A stretch of DNA of 64,000 nt. Source: Bemisia tabaci. Lineage: Eukaryota > Arthropoda > Insecta > Hemiptera > Aleyrodidae. This document shows positions 24,517 to 32,986 of this stretch, in pieces. How positions within the stretch are numbered: position 1 is the stretch's first letter; each line of letters begins with the position of its first letter. The DNA lies in contig NC_092800.1 of assembly GCF_918797505.1 (NCBI RefSeq), positions 1,116,001 through 1,180,000 of the forward strand, in the 5' to 3' direction. The notes under the pieces were generated by a model. The model did not search any database. It saw only the letters and a program-made list of their open reading frames with translations, and was not told where the DNA came from. The position numbers and the translations under genes are program-made.

Positions 24517-26345
24517 AAATAAAATTGTTTGAAAAAAAAGTAGATTCCGCTCCATAAAGGTGTAAGTCAACCCGTACGGAGAATACTGCCTTTCTGAGGA
24601 AAAACTCTGTATGAGTCTTCAGCCGCTGCAAAGTTTCCTTTGAAATATGAGTTTTCATGAAATTCTGTGAATATTTTTCTTCGAATTTTTGGAGAATTTT
24701 ATTTGCGAACGGATTTAAAGTATAAGAAAATTTCAAAAGAAAATATTAATCATTCTCCTCAAAAATAAATATTTTATCGATGGAAATTTGGCATCTCTCG
24801 AATTTTCTTACAGTATTTTCCTTAGCTATAGGCAGAATAAATTCCGATCACTCGCGGATTTTAAGTTAGACTCATAAACACCGGCACAAAATTTCACCCC
24901 AAAATTTTTGACAGTATACGCGGGGCGATTAGTCATAGAGACCATATTTCATTCTTGTTTTTCCTCCTCAATGTTATGTATTTTTTTAAAAAAAGCATTG
25001 TTTTAAAAATATTTTGTATTATTTCCGAAATTGAGATGTTCAATTGGCGGGAGTTTGCTCAATTTCTCCCTAATGGGTAGACATTTGAATAGTAATCAGA
25101 GCTATAGCATGAAAATTGTCAAGTTTTTGTTTTTAGAAATTTAATGCGATTGAAGATTTATAAACACCAAAAGGCACACACTTCCAAAATACATTAATAA
25201 TAAATTGCTCTCCTTTTCTCTTTATATTGCAACCGATGTATGCGCGAAAGAACAAGGCGTCTGGATACAACTATTCGTGCTCCATGGATGCGCGTGTTGC
25301 ATGAAAAGAAATTGAAGGCGCCCTGGTTTTTCTTGCTCGCATCGAAGTGCACACATTGCGCTGCTGCGGGCCGCGCCGGTGCTCAATTTCTGCAGCAGTA
25401 GCGAAAATACCAAGTCGTGGATCTCATATACACGGTAAAATTTTCGGTTTGAAAATCTCCGCTCGTTCTTCATTTTTTCATGGAGATACTGCTCGACATT
25501 TTTGCGCACGATTCTGATAATTCTTATAAAATCGAATCCAATCAAGGAAAGTCTCTAATCAAGCGATCGTATGGACTATTTTAAATGAAGAGAACTATAT
25601 CCATTCTATCAAGAGCCTTGAGATCCATAAGTTTGCGTGCATGGCAGGCCTCATGTCACAGCGGATACAGTTCCTTTTGATTTAAATGAGTCTATACAGC
25701 TGATAAAGAATCGATCATACACACAAAATATTACTTGTGGTTAGTGTTACCCAAGTGTGGGATGAAATTCAGTTGTGGCATGTGTTCGGTGATTTTCATG
25801 TTTGTGATTGTTATTAAGAGTGCTTTGAAGAAACTTTTTTTTATATCCTTAGAGTAGAGAGAGACTTTTTTTTTAAAGCTTTTGAAAGACTCACCTCTGA
25901 AGAGAGGGCAAATATTCCAGGCTGTAATTCCGCCCTCACTCATAAACTGGCCCAATCCAATCTCAAGGAAGAAGATTGGGATGCCACCGGTAATCATACA
26001 AATGAAGTACGGGATTAGAAAAGCACCTAAAAAAATAGAAATAAAATGAAGTGTTTAAACTGTCGTTTTTCTTTAAAAAAAACAAGGGGTGAATTACGAA
26101 TTTTAACCACACAAATTTTACTACCCGTGTTCCATTAATTCTTAAATAGACTTATATCCTTGTTGGAAAAACAGCAATTTTTCAGCTCGACTGGCCTCAA
26201 TGAAATGTTGGCACGCTTTATTAAAGAATGACGAAACGAAAATTATGAGAGTTCACTGACACGTATACCTATGTTATGATGCTATTCACACTTTACATTT
26301 AAGCCATTTTTTGGAGCCATCACGCACTTTCAAGGGAAAACCACA

Positions 26346-26385
<40 letters not shown>

Positions 26386-28265
26386 CACAAGTTAGAGCTT
26401 ACTCAACTTTGGTAAATAACATGTTCTATTAATATCGATGAATATTACTATCAACAATAATTTTCTCTGGATTCCTCTCAATTCGAAGGCAAGAATGGTA
26501 AATTTTAGGGTCATTCATTCTGCTCAAATGAGAAAAACAGCTAAATAACTCTTTTCATTGCCTTAAAGGTAATTTCCACCCTTCAATTTTCAACTGTTTA
26601 GTATGGTCTAAGACAACCAAAATAGACCAGTCGACAAGGTATGGATTAAAGCATTCTGATACGTGTTTCTCAGTCAAAATTTCATGTAGACTACAGTTCG
26701 CGCACCGAAAATTACTGAAATTAGCTCTTAACTAAAATATTAACGTCCAAACTTTCCGCCCATAGAAAAAACAATAATCAAATTGAGTTAATCGCACACT
26801 AAGCATTACCTTGACAGTCTCTGCAACATGAAAATATGGCACAAACTCGGCATTTCGGCTTAGCTGTTGCACGTTGTGTACATTTTGAAATGCACACGGT
26901 GGGAAGGAACGCTGCCTATTCAGAAGGCTGCCAGAACCGTTGTAGTGAGCGATTTGATTCACGTAGAGAACTGTTTTTCTTGTGACCGAGCAGCGAGCAA
27001 TTTAAAATCCCCATGACCAATGTAAAATTAAGACATTAATACCGTTGGTTTCAGTAATTTTTGTTGCGCGAATCGTGTTTCACGTTAAATTTTGGTCAAG
27101 GAACATATGACGATGGCTAAAGTGTGAAACTACGTATCTCCGTTTCTAACGTCGCAAACTTCCTGTCATACTTCATTTTATTTTTCCTCGGAAAACTAGT
27201 GAATAAATTTCTTGAAAACTTCCTAGGTTTTTGTACTCATGTTGGCAGAATAACGATGGTGAACCTGCAAAAATGCGTATCTCGATTTGCGACGTTGCAG
27301 ATTTCACGTCATACTTTATATTCTAAATGGAAAACTATTTTGCGTCATTTTTTTATACTTGAGTGATTTTTCTCTCTTTATGCAGAATATTCTATGAAAA
27401 CTTCAAATTATGATGTTGGTTCGGTCACTTTTTAAAAAATAAAATAGGAGCGGGGATTGCGAAGCGCCGCAACCGAGAAACGCATTTTTGCAGTTTCACT
27501 GTCGATATTCTGTTTAAATTTCAAGCTATAAAGGTGGCGTGCTTTGCGGTATATCGATTGATCTACTAGTTAAATCTAAGGAAAAGGATCGATAAATAGG
27601 ATTTTCGCAACGAACACCTTTTTTTTACCATCTATATTAAAAACTAGGATTAGATACCCTATTATCGGATTAATAATTATAATTAAAATAGTAAAAGGAA
27701 ATCTTCAAACTTAAAAAAATTTAGGGGTAGTTTAACCTAACCAGAGGAATCTGCTTTGTAATCCACAATCCACTGTCTATTCAATTTTATTTAGATATGT
27801 TTATATATATTTTAAAATCGGGGAGCAGTGGAGGTTAGGAGTCGTAGAGCGCGAGGGAGTGCTGTAAAGCGACTTATATGTATGTTAAATCGGGAAACAT
27901 CGACAATCGATTATTCACGCCCCGCCACTGATAAAATTGGCGTGTTTCTCCGAAAGAAAATAAGACTGGAGTGCTTTTAAACATAGCAATGAAGATACGT
28001 GGTTCTGTCTTTTGGCTATCGATGTATGAGAATGCCTTTGACTCGTACCTCGTCTTCTGATCCATCACCACTCACCTCCTCCATTTTTATAACAGAGGTA
28101 CGGAAACCTCCAAATATTGCCTAATCCAACTGCGAATCCGATGCCAGACAAGACGAACTCGATCTGTTTGGACCACTGTTCCCGCTCGCGGTGGGTGGAG
28201 GACTGGGTTTTGGGTTCGGGGTCCGCGGTTCGAGGCCCGACCGGAGCGGCGGCCTCCTCGTCCAT
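9302..28265 (-). CDS. SLC6 Na+/Cl- dependent transporter (GABA/taurine/creatine type)
   Basis: Ten exons in coding order: 28265-28076 (start ATG), 26026-25895, 24059-23840, 23399-23251, 21883-21765, 20873-20658, 14021-13758, 12462-12259, 11248-11078 and 9349-9302 (stop). All have GT/AG ends and matching phases, giving about 570 residues, normal for the family. It is a 12-helix plasma-membrane symporter driven by Na+ and Cl-. TM1 reads [20 protein letters not shown]2 carries [13 protein letters not shown] and GGITAW. EL2 has the paired cysteines ([10 protein letters not shown]). Then come [57 protein letters not shown] and [31 protein letters not shown] and GMYVFQ..DYY..SG match the GABA/taurine/creatine branch more than the insect amino-acid transporters, but the substrate cannot be read from sequence. 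The last exon adds only [15 protein letters not shown]. The first exon lies in a GC-rich island (28090-28350). Confidence 0.93.
9818..10420. mobile_element. MITE with about 230-bp inverted repeats
   Basis: TTTGGGTCGCTGAATCCGAA at the left is matched by TTCGGATTCAGCGACCCAAA at the right. Complementarity continues inward through GCGGCTACGCATGAGA / TCTCATGCGTAGCCGC and GGAATAGCTGAC / GTCAGCTATTCG. The GC-rich centre (about 10070-10170) is unpaired. The element lies in the last SLC6 intron. Confidence 0.85.
10436..10592. mobile_element. family C MITE, copy 1
   Basis: Ends CAGTGGCGAGGCGTGAGTGA...GCACGCCACACCACTG. The interior has ATCGATTATCGATATTT, AACACCCT and GTTTAAAT. Directly follows the preceding element. 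Confidence 0.85.
10613..11005. mobile_element. family D MITE interrupted by a family E MITE
   Basis: The outer ends are CTCCTCTAACGTATAAGGGCGTATCTC and its inverse ending at 11005. An independent inverted-repeat element (10684-10962) sits between them. Other D copies without insert are at 32868, 46331, 51727 and 52446. Confidence 0.8.
10684..10962. mobile_element. family E MITE, copy 1 (nested in D)
   Basis: Ends CCAGCGG.CTGAT.ATTGAAAT / ATTTCAATAATCGGCCCGCTGG, with internal ATAGACAAAG repeats and GTTGCCGTTAGT. The second copy is at 13145-13414. Confidence 0.85.
11320..11960. other. SLC6 intron sequence, weakly repetitive
   Basis: Contains a partial family I repeat (AACTACAATTTGTGGC...) near 11330-11440. 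Nothing else is recognised. Confidence 0.4.
13145..13414. mobile_element. family E MITE, copy 2
   Basis: Ends CGCAGCGGGCTGATTGTTGA and ..TTTCAATAATCAGCCCGCAG. The interior is colinear with 10684-10962. Confidence 0.85.
13476..13730. mobile_element. family A MITE, copy 3
   Basis: CTGCCGTTCTAAGGAAGAACGCCG at the left, with an inverted GACGTTTTTCCTTAGCACG at the right. It abuts the 3' flank of SLC6 exon 7 (13758-14021). Confidence 0.8.
14055..14580. mobile_element. ATCGATCGACA-iterated element, copy 1
   Basis: Starts GTAGGGTAGGGATTCGATCG. The ends carry many variants of GATCGACATGAATC and, inverted, GTCGATCGATTCAC. Same family as 50484-51125, with fragments at 19375-19460, 58670-58725 and 60680-60720. 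The interior (14180-14400) is unrelated to the other copy. Confidence 0.7.
14755..14876. mobile_element. family B palindromic MITE, copy 2
   Basis: GGACGTATTTCTGCTAAACGG and its inverse end ...GCATAAATACGTCC, separated by ATGAGCC..GGGCTCA. Confidence 0.85.
14958..15405. mobile_element. MITE with split long inverted repeats
   Basis: TAGAGTCCCTTTATACCCAG at the left is inverted at 15365-15400. A second inverted pair, GAGGCCGAAACGAGTGCACC / GGTGCACTCGTTTCGGCCTC, lies inside. Confidence 0.8.
15569..15741. mobile_element. short MITE with GTGGTCACA ends
   Basis: GTGGTCACATTAACAATATTT..TCAAGGTCA is mirrored by TGACCTTGAG..AATATTGATGGTGTGACCAC. Confidence 0.75.
16371..16770. repeat. TGTGTTATATGTTATTTA minisatellite
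   Basis: An 18-base unit (GTGTTATATGTTATTTAT and the variant with TTTTTTAT) repeats about a dozen times to 16585. It then passes into a second irregular array of GTGTTGCGTGTTGCTTGT. An apparent 190-residue frame here is only the repeat translated as [12 protein letters not shown]. Confidence 0.9.
17155..17334 (+). mobile_element. possible A-tailed retroposon of unknown origin
   Basis: A GC-richer body (about 17160-17312) ends in 22 A. The sequence GGTTCGAAGGATGC loosely recalls a B-box, but no A-box or target duplication was found. Confidence 0.35.
17530..17855. repeat. tandem duplication, about 180-bp unit
   Basis: GTCGGT.TTTCCC..., ...GTGTTTTGGTGATGGCCAA and TCTCTAAGGTGGTGTGGAAA each occur twice in the same order (17530-17680 and 17705-17852). 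The motif CTAAGGTGGTGTGGAAA also occurs at 54361. Confidence 0.7.
17999..18022. repeat. poly(A) tract
   Basis: 24 consecutive A in SLC6 intron 6. Confidence 0.9.
18059..18173. mobile_element. family B MITE, copy 3 (degenerate)
   Basis: AAAAGGAACCATATCCATTC ... GCGTCCAATT is colinear with B copies but diverged at the left end. Confidence 0.55.
18174..19957. other. SLC6 intron 6 sequence, no gene seen
   Basis: No supported exon. A degraded ATCGATCGACA-type fragment lies near 19375-19460. The rest shows no recognisable structure. Confidence 0.45.
19958..19993. repeat. poly(T) tract
   Basis: 36 consecutive T. Confidence 0.9.
20155..20535. mobile_element. family B element, long form (381 bp)
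   Basis: Same ends as the 122-bp B copies (GGACGTATTTCTACCAAACA and its exact inverse). The outer arms continue as ATGGGGTGTGCTCGTT / GAGCACACCCCATATTTC. About 250 bp of interior (AGTGACGTCAGCGGCAATGA...) is absent from the short copies. Confidence 0.85.
21000..21250. repeat. family K repeat, partial
   Basis: GTCGCAGGCAG..AATCAGGCATTTTATCA..TGCC and GATCACGAGTTTTCAATATTTTG match one half of 46890-47335. Confidence 0.55.
22109..22270. mobile_element. family I MITE
   Basis: GGACTACATTTTACAATTGGG and its inverse TCATTGCAAAATGTGGTCC flank GCACATACGTTGTTTTTGGA. Related copies are near 42630, 43740-44220 and 48750. Confidence 0.65.
23023..23147. mobile_element. family B MITE, copy 5
   Basis: GGACTATTTCTGCCAAACGG ... 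ATACGTCC, palindromic. Confidence 0.8.
23625..23751. mobile_element. family B MITE, copy 6
   Basis: Left end degraded (GAACATATTTCTACGAAATG). The right end GCAGAAATACGTCC is intact. It lies between SLC6 exons 3 and 4. Confidence 0.8.
24168..24331. mobile_element. family C MITE, copy 2
   Basis: CAGTAGTGAGGAGTGAATGA ... GCGCGCCTCGCTACTG. Confidence 0.8.
24361..24514. repeat. poly(G) run and poly(A) run
   Basis: A run of about 16 G (24361-24376) and 34 A (24481-24514) in SLC6 intron 2. Confidence 0.85.
24586..24835. mobile_element. family A MITE, copy 4
   Basis: CTGCCTTTCTGAGGAAAAAC ... CCTTAGCTATAGGCAG, flanked by AATA on both sides. Confidence 0.75.
25572..25692. mobile_element. family B MITE, copy 7 (degenerate)
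   Basis: GGACTATTTTAAATGAAGAG ... CAGTTCCTTTTGATTTAAAT, palindromic. It closely resembles copy 3. Confidence 0.6.
26347..26380. repeat. poly(A) tract
   Basis: 34 consecutive A in SLC6 intron 1. Confidence 0.9.
26740..27095. repeat. interspersed repeat, family M copy 2
   Basis: Colinear with 240-600 (CGCACACTAAGC, CAGAACCGTTGTAGTG, GACCAATGTAAAATTAAGAC, GCGCGAATCGTGTTTCACGT). Confidence 0.6.
27110..27520. mobile_element. family J MITE
   Basis: GTGAAACTACGTATCTCCGTTT and its inverse AACCGAGAAACGCATTTTTGCAGTTTCAC flank CTTCCTGTCATACTTCATTTTA. An inner second start at about 27257 suggests a tandem or nested copy. Confidence 0.65.
27531..27930. mobile_element. family C MITE, copy 3, split by a mitochondrial insertion
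   Basis: The left half (GGTGGCGTGCTTTGCGGTATATCG ... CGCAACGAACACC) and right half (AATCGGGAAACATCGACAAT ... CACGCCCCGCCACTG) are those of family C. About 250 bp of foreign sequence replaces the normal centre. Confidence 0.8.
27639..27815 (+). pseudogene. nuclear copy of mitochondrial 12S rRNA (NUMT)
   Basis: Contains AACTAGGATTAGATACCC, the core of the widely used 12S rRNA primer site, followed by CTATTAT. It continues with other 12S landmarks in order: AAACTTAAAAAAATTTAGGGG, CCAGAGGAATCTGCTTTGTA and TAATCCACAATCCAC. This is sense-strand mitochondrial small-subunit rRNA sequence, about 175 bp, in SLC6 intron 1. It is a fragment and not a functional rRNA gene. The origin of 27816-27885 is unclear. 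Confidence 0.88.
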
Positions 28266-28646
28266 CTTCCTCGCACATACTGACCCGGAGTCCGGAGCCC
28301 GACTCCCGCCGGATCTCGGCCCGCGCTGTCCCCGTCACACAGTGGCGCCGTCAATTGAAATCAGTTCAGAGGCACGGAACCAGCCCCCGTCAAGTTGGAA
28401 CCAAGAAAAATTAATTCCAAATTTTAGGCTCATACTCATAGGCATTCCTCAAACAAAGCCGTTTCGTTCCCATATGATTTACATGATGATTATGGAGGGC
28501 TTGTTGTGTTTGTGGAGGAAAGGCATCATAATATCATTGTAAAGGGTTGGTGAATGTTATATGCAAGAAGGGGAGGGGAAGTATACGTAATTGATAAAAA
28601 AAACAAGGGCTTGAAACTAGACTATGAGTACTTTGATAAGTTACCA
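28266..28646. promoter_or_regulatory. SLC6 5' flank, probable promoter region
   Basis: A CG-rich block continues from exon 1 to about 28350, then AT-rich DNA. No TATA box is obvious. No other gene is seen here. Confidence 0.4.
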
Positions 28647-28986
28647 ATGGGCTTCCAGGACTTTATGTCCACCTACCTTTCGTCCATTGAATAAATGTCC
28701 ACCGCTATTTATGTCCACTAAACGTTAAGTCCAGTCTTTATTAAGTCCACATGATTTAATGTCCAACCATGAATATGCCTACCCTATGTGGACATGTTAT
28801 GTCCACATTTTTTTCTTCTCATTTAAATGACAGGAATCGCCTCAAAAATAAATGCATACTACTACTACCTTCATTCTTAAAAACATTTCATTTATGAATC
28901 AAGTCATGAAAGAGAACAGACTCTAAGAGCAGATAAAAACATATGTTCATGTGTACACTGTACGGATATGATAAGATGAAAACCAA

Positions 28987-29537
28987 AGCGCGGGAGCCTA
29001 GGAGGTAACGTTGCATGGTGGCAACGATCATGGTGTCAACAAACCAAAAATCTGATCATGGAGTCAACGATTGTTGACGTCGTGATCAGGCAGTAAAACG
29101 CAAAAATGGGCCCTGAGCATGGTGTCAACGATCACGGTGTCAACAAACAGAAAAATATCTTCCTTGTGAGTAAAATTAAAAAATTAAGTGTACAGGAGAG
29201 GTCTGGGTCACGTATAGTTGGATTAGGTTAGTTTAGGTCAGGTAAGGTTAGGTTAGGTTAGGTTAGGTTAGGTTAGGTTAGGTTAGGTTAGGTTAGGTTA
29301 GGTTAGGTTAGGTTAGGTTAGAGTGAATAACACAAGAAAAACAAGACTTGAGATTTAAAAGGTGTTATTGAGGCAAGTTTTAAGTTTCGTTGACGTCGTG
29401 ATCGTTGACACCGTGATCATTTTTCATGAGGGTCAGAATTTTTTATTTTTGGATGATCATGGTGTCAACAAAAACTTAGAAAAACTGTTTGTTGACACCA
29501 TGATCGTTGACACCATGCTACGTAATCGCCTAGGAAA
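28987..29537. mobile_element. nested element iterating GATCATGGTGTCAAC around a telomere tract
   Basis: Imperfect terminal inverted repeats (AGCGCGGGAGCCTAGGAGGT... and, inverted, AGCGTTTCCTAGGCGATTAC...). Each end has GATCATGGTGTCAAC-type motifs; about ten copies are found in both orientations. The centre holds a TTAGG array. Confidence 0.75.
29222..29320 (+). repeat. interstitial TTAGG telomere repeat
   Basis: Fifteen perfect GGTTA (TTAGG) units at 29246-29320, preceded by degenerate units from 29222. TTAGG is the ancestral insect telomere repeat. The array is internal to a mobile element and not a chromosome end. Confidence 0.95.
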
Positions 29538-29713
29538 CGCTCCAATGCCAAATTAAACATTTTTCAGTATCAAATGCAGTCAAAATTGAAAGTTCTCTTT
29601 AACTAGTTATTTCATGCGCCTTCAATCTTGTAGGATACTGTGCAACGCATCTGACGCGAAATAGTTGCTTAAAGAGTTGCGGCGCAGCAAGGAACCAGCG
29701 TGACACGCGCATA

Positions 29714-29787
29714 GGCGCCTACAAACCTAACGGGATACTTCACGCGTTGCGCAATGCGTGAAGTATCCCGTTAGGTTTGTAGGCGCC
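29714..29787. repeat. 36-bp-arm hairpin, copy 2
   Basis: Arms CTACAAACCTAACGGGATAC and GTATCCCGTTAGGTTTGTAG around CGCGTTGCGCAATGCG. Confidence 0.92.
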
Positions 29788-30712
29788 AGTGCCCGTTCTG
29801 CGCTGCTAACACGCCGCTCCGCTCTGTGTTAGGCTCTAATATTTAAACTCGCGGAGTCAGCGTGTTTCAACTCATGATTTTGAAATGTTTGCACTCTCTG
29901 CATTGATTACTCCCTTTTAAACTGATGAAAAAGAAACATGTACTACTGGAAAATATAATGTGTTTTTTGTAAATATAGTAGTGGTTACGTGTCAAATGTA
30001 ATGATTTTCAAAGCATTCAAATTTATTATTTTATGTTTTGGGCTTTTACTGTGCTGCAGCGTGGTGTAAACGCAACCAAACGCTCAAAATTGGACGTATC
30101 TGACTCAAGGAGGTCGATGTACAAATAAGTTCAAAACAAAAAATTGCGTGCTTCTTAGTTTTTTTCCTCTTTTATTAATTTTTGGATAGTTTCTTTCAGC
30201 ACAACTACGCCTCATTGAGATTCATATCGATGCCATTGCTTGGAAAAGGTTTTGAAAATATTTACCACGTTTTAAAAATGTAAATGTTTTTAAAATGAAG
30301 TAATGAATTTCATTAAAAAAAAGAATGTACATTTAAGGCATATTTTATAATGGAAATTTCAAGGATAGAAATGAAACCAAGTATTTACCAAAGACAATTT
30401 GAAAAAATGAATCAAAAGAAGAAATTAACGTTTCATTTAAAATATGAGTTACGATAACAACACCTCATTCTCTCTTAATTTTCTCATTTCGATATTATCA
30501 ATATCATTTTACACACGGACTTAAATATGACGCTTGAATTTGATTTTAGTGGACTTTACATCTGTGGACTCTACTTAGTGGACGTTTAAGTAATGGACTT
30601 AACAATAGTGTGGGCTTTAGAACTGTGGACGTAAAAATGGTGGACGAAAAGTCTGTGGACGTAAAAAAAGTGGGCATAAAGTCCGTGTACCACCAATGGA
30701 TAATGAAATGGG

Positions 30713-30961
30713 ACATTTTTTGCAAGCCTGGAGTAAAATTCAGTAGGAAATATCTGAAAATGAATCCTTGAGAGGGGTTACAGTGATTTTTTATCGCAAA
30801 AAGTACAATACTCATGTATTTTAAGGTAATTTTTGTTCAAATCAAATAGTTTTAATTTTGTATTTTGTACTTTTTGCGATAGCAAATCATTGTAATCTCC
30901 TTCCAGGTACCATTTCCAGATGTTCATTACTGAATTTTACTCCAGGTTCGCAAAAAATGTC
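30713..30961. mobile_element. palindromic MITE, about 110-bp arms
   Basis: TTTTTTGCAAGCCTGGAGTA and, inverted, TACTCCAGGTTCGCAAAAAA at the ends. The inner arms are ATCGCAAAAAGTACAA / TTGTACTTTTTGCGAT. Confidence 0.85.
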
Positions 30962-31974
30962 CGTTTCATGATGGTAAGTTAAGAATCTCCCCACAACGTC
31001 ATTAATCACAGTGTAAACCATGTGGATCGTCCCAAGGAAAGGCGCTCCTTTAGAAACGACGATGAATACGACCCATAGTCGTACTTTATCCAGATCCAAC
31101 GAAGAGAACGAGCGGTGGTGTGGCCTCATGAACTGCAGGATCCGAAAATGATTCCTAATCGCACCCTTGCCACTTACGACTCTTGGGCAAGGGAAGTTAA
31201 AACGCCTTCAGTTAATTGCTTGTGTATGCAACACGGATATCCTTGAGGCACGAATAGTTGCATCCCAGGCTTCATTTTTGCCACGACTGTTCGATTCGAT
31301 TTCCTGGGCTACTTCCGGTACGCCTCTTTGCAAATCAAAACCATATTATTTTTTCTTTCTTCCTACACATATTAATGACCAAAGTAAAGGGCCCTCGTAT
31401 CTGCATTGCGTAGTTTAAAAATGTCCGCGTTTTAGAAGAGAAAGAAGCCAACATAGCTTGAAAACATAGAATATCCTGCTAGCAGAGATGAAAAATTAGG
31501 GCCGTTTTCAAGAAATTACGGTGACTAGTTTTCCAAAAAAAATTACAAAGTATGACGATTTTGACATGAAGCTCGTAACGTCGCAAATTGGGATTCGTGC
31601 TTTTGCACTTTGTTCATCGATGCGTTAGTACGGAGGTCATTGAAAGCGAACTATCAGCATTCTGTTGAATGAGAAGAGACTGTAATATTTTACCATTGAC
31701 CTAACCCCCAAATCTCTTTTTTGCGGCAGTGAATGAAAATTGCTCATTGGTATCAACCCGAACAACATTGCCTGAGTCGATTAACGCTGTCATTTGCGTA
31801 GCCAAAGGTTGTGCGAGTTCCAAACAGAGTTGTCTTTCCATCCGAAGGAACCGGTTTATCTGTCGTGTGATGTATAAAAATGTATTTTTGATCAAAAAAG
31901 GAGAAATATACAATCCGAACCCTACAAGGTTGCATTTACCTAAGCCCCTCTTAGTTTTAGGAATATTCTAGCGG
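30962..31974. other. intergenic, no gene seen
   Basis: Spacer between the SLC6 promoter and the 3' end of Drc3. A stretch with AAAACGCCTTCAGTTAATTGC and AATAGTTGCAT (31200-31270) belongs to a dispersed motif also seen near 40500, 43470 and 59870. No exon supported. Confidence 0.4.
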
Positions 31975-32490
31975 ACCATTTTTAGGGGTAAGAACATTCC
32001 TAAAAGCACTTCTAAACTGTATGAGGAATTCCGTATCATCCACTCTGCTTTGACTATCGATAGTAAAACTGCCGAATCGCGAATCTCGGTTTGGACCCGT
32101 TCCTAAATTACGTAACGCTCCAAGGGAGGGGGGGGGGGGTATAGAGCGAAGCATTAAGTAACGAGTATAAGTAATTTTTCTTCATGAGTTTCTGCAGAAT
32201 TTTTCAACGGTCGTCTTTAGAAGTTTTAAATAATCTCAGAAATATTCTCTGCCATACTTACTCTTCACTACACAGAAACGCCAATCCGTTCAGTAAAATG
32301 ATGTAAGGTGATACGTAGATTATTTTTTATCGAAATAAAGAGGGCCCGGGCAAGCGTTACGTAAGTTTTAGCGGGGTCTAGCATAGCGTGACGGAGCGCA
32401 ACACGTGGTGGGGGAATGTCAAAAAATCGCAATTTAGCATAACGTAATTTAGGGGCGGTCCTTTTGGCTCGACGGGCTTTGGTCCACAGC
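31975..32490. repeat. family N repeat with ACGTAACGCTCC motif and poly(G)
   Basis: AAATTACGTAACGCTCCAAGG plus an 11-G run (32129-32139), and an inverted AGCGTTACGTAAGTTTTAGC and CATAACGTAATTTAGGGGCG. The same ACGTAACGCTCTAAAGGGGG block recurs at 38780. Confidence 0.5.
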
Positions 32491-32867
32491 GTCATTGTAG
32501 ATTTCCTGTAACACTTGACTTTTTTGAAGGATCACGGATTGCAAATGAGCTTTATGGCCGTAGGAATTAGGACAAGCGCAAGATCCGGCAAATGCTTACA
32601 CGCCTGCGCCGCGTGAGCGAACGTCTTCAACGGGTCAACGCGTTATTGAGTGGGCGGAAGCCGGGAATAAAGAGGGTTAGGCCCCCGAATCCGGCATTAA
32701 TTTCGTCAGGGATTTGGCCAGTCGACCTGGGTGGCGGGCAGCGGCTAAGAGAGGCCACGCTAATTTACCCTCCGCCCGTGGCCTCTGCCTTTACCCCCCC
32801 CCCCCCTCCCGCTTCATCCATGGCGACGATGACGATGATATAATGACGAGCATTGAATCAATTCGTT

Positions 32868-32986
32868 GTTCCTCTGACGTAAGGGCGTAAGTCCATCTCC
32901 ACGTGAGCCGTGTCGTCCGTATAAATTAATGCTTTCCGGGGCTCATGTGGTGACGGAGATACGGGCTTAGGTCCGAGGAGCGGCAA
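32868..32986. mobile_element. family D MITE
   Basis: CCTCTGACGTAAGGGCGTAAG ... CGGGCTTAGGTCCGAGGAGCG, with GCTCATGTGG / CCACGTGAGC arms. Confidence 0.75.

Larger units (their letters stand above)
28647..30706. mobile_element. family H composite element with iterated GTCCAC ends
   Basis: Left end CCAATGGGCTTCCAGGACTT and right end (inverted) CCATTGGTGGTACACGGACT. Each end has about eight spaced copies of (A/T)GTCCAC, inverted as GTGGAC at 30548-30690. The interior shares over 500 bp, including the hairpin, with 7498-8368 and 35608-38098. It also contains a nested element at 28987-29537. Non-coding. Confidence 0.7.

Noticed and set aside
27639..27815. Functional 12S rRNA gene
   Set aside because: Only a fragment, flanked by halves of a nuclear MITE; a nuclear insertion explains it.
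29222..29320. Chromosome end
   Set aside because: Unique DNA and genes continue on both sides and the array is inside a mobile element.
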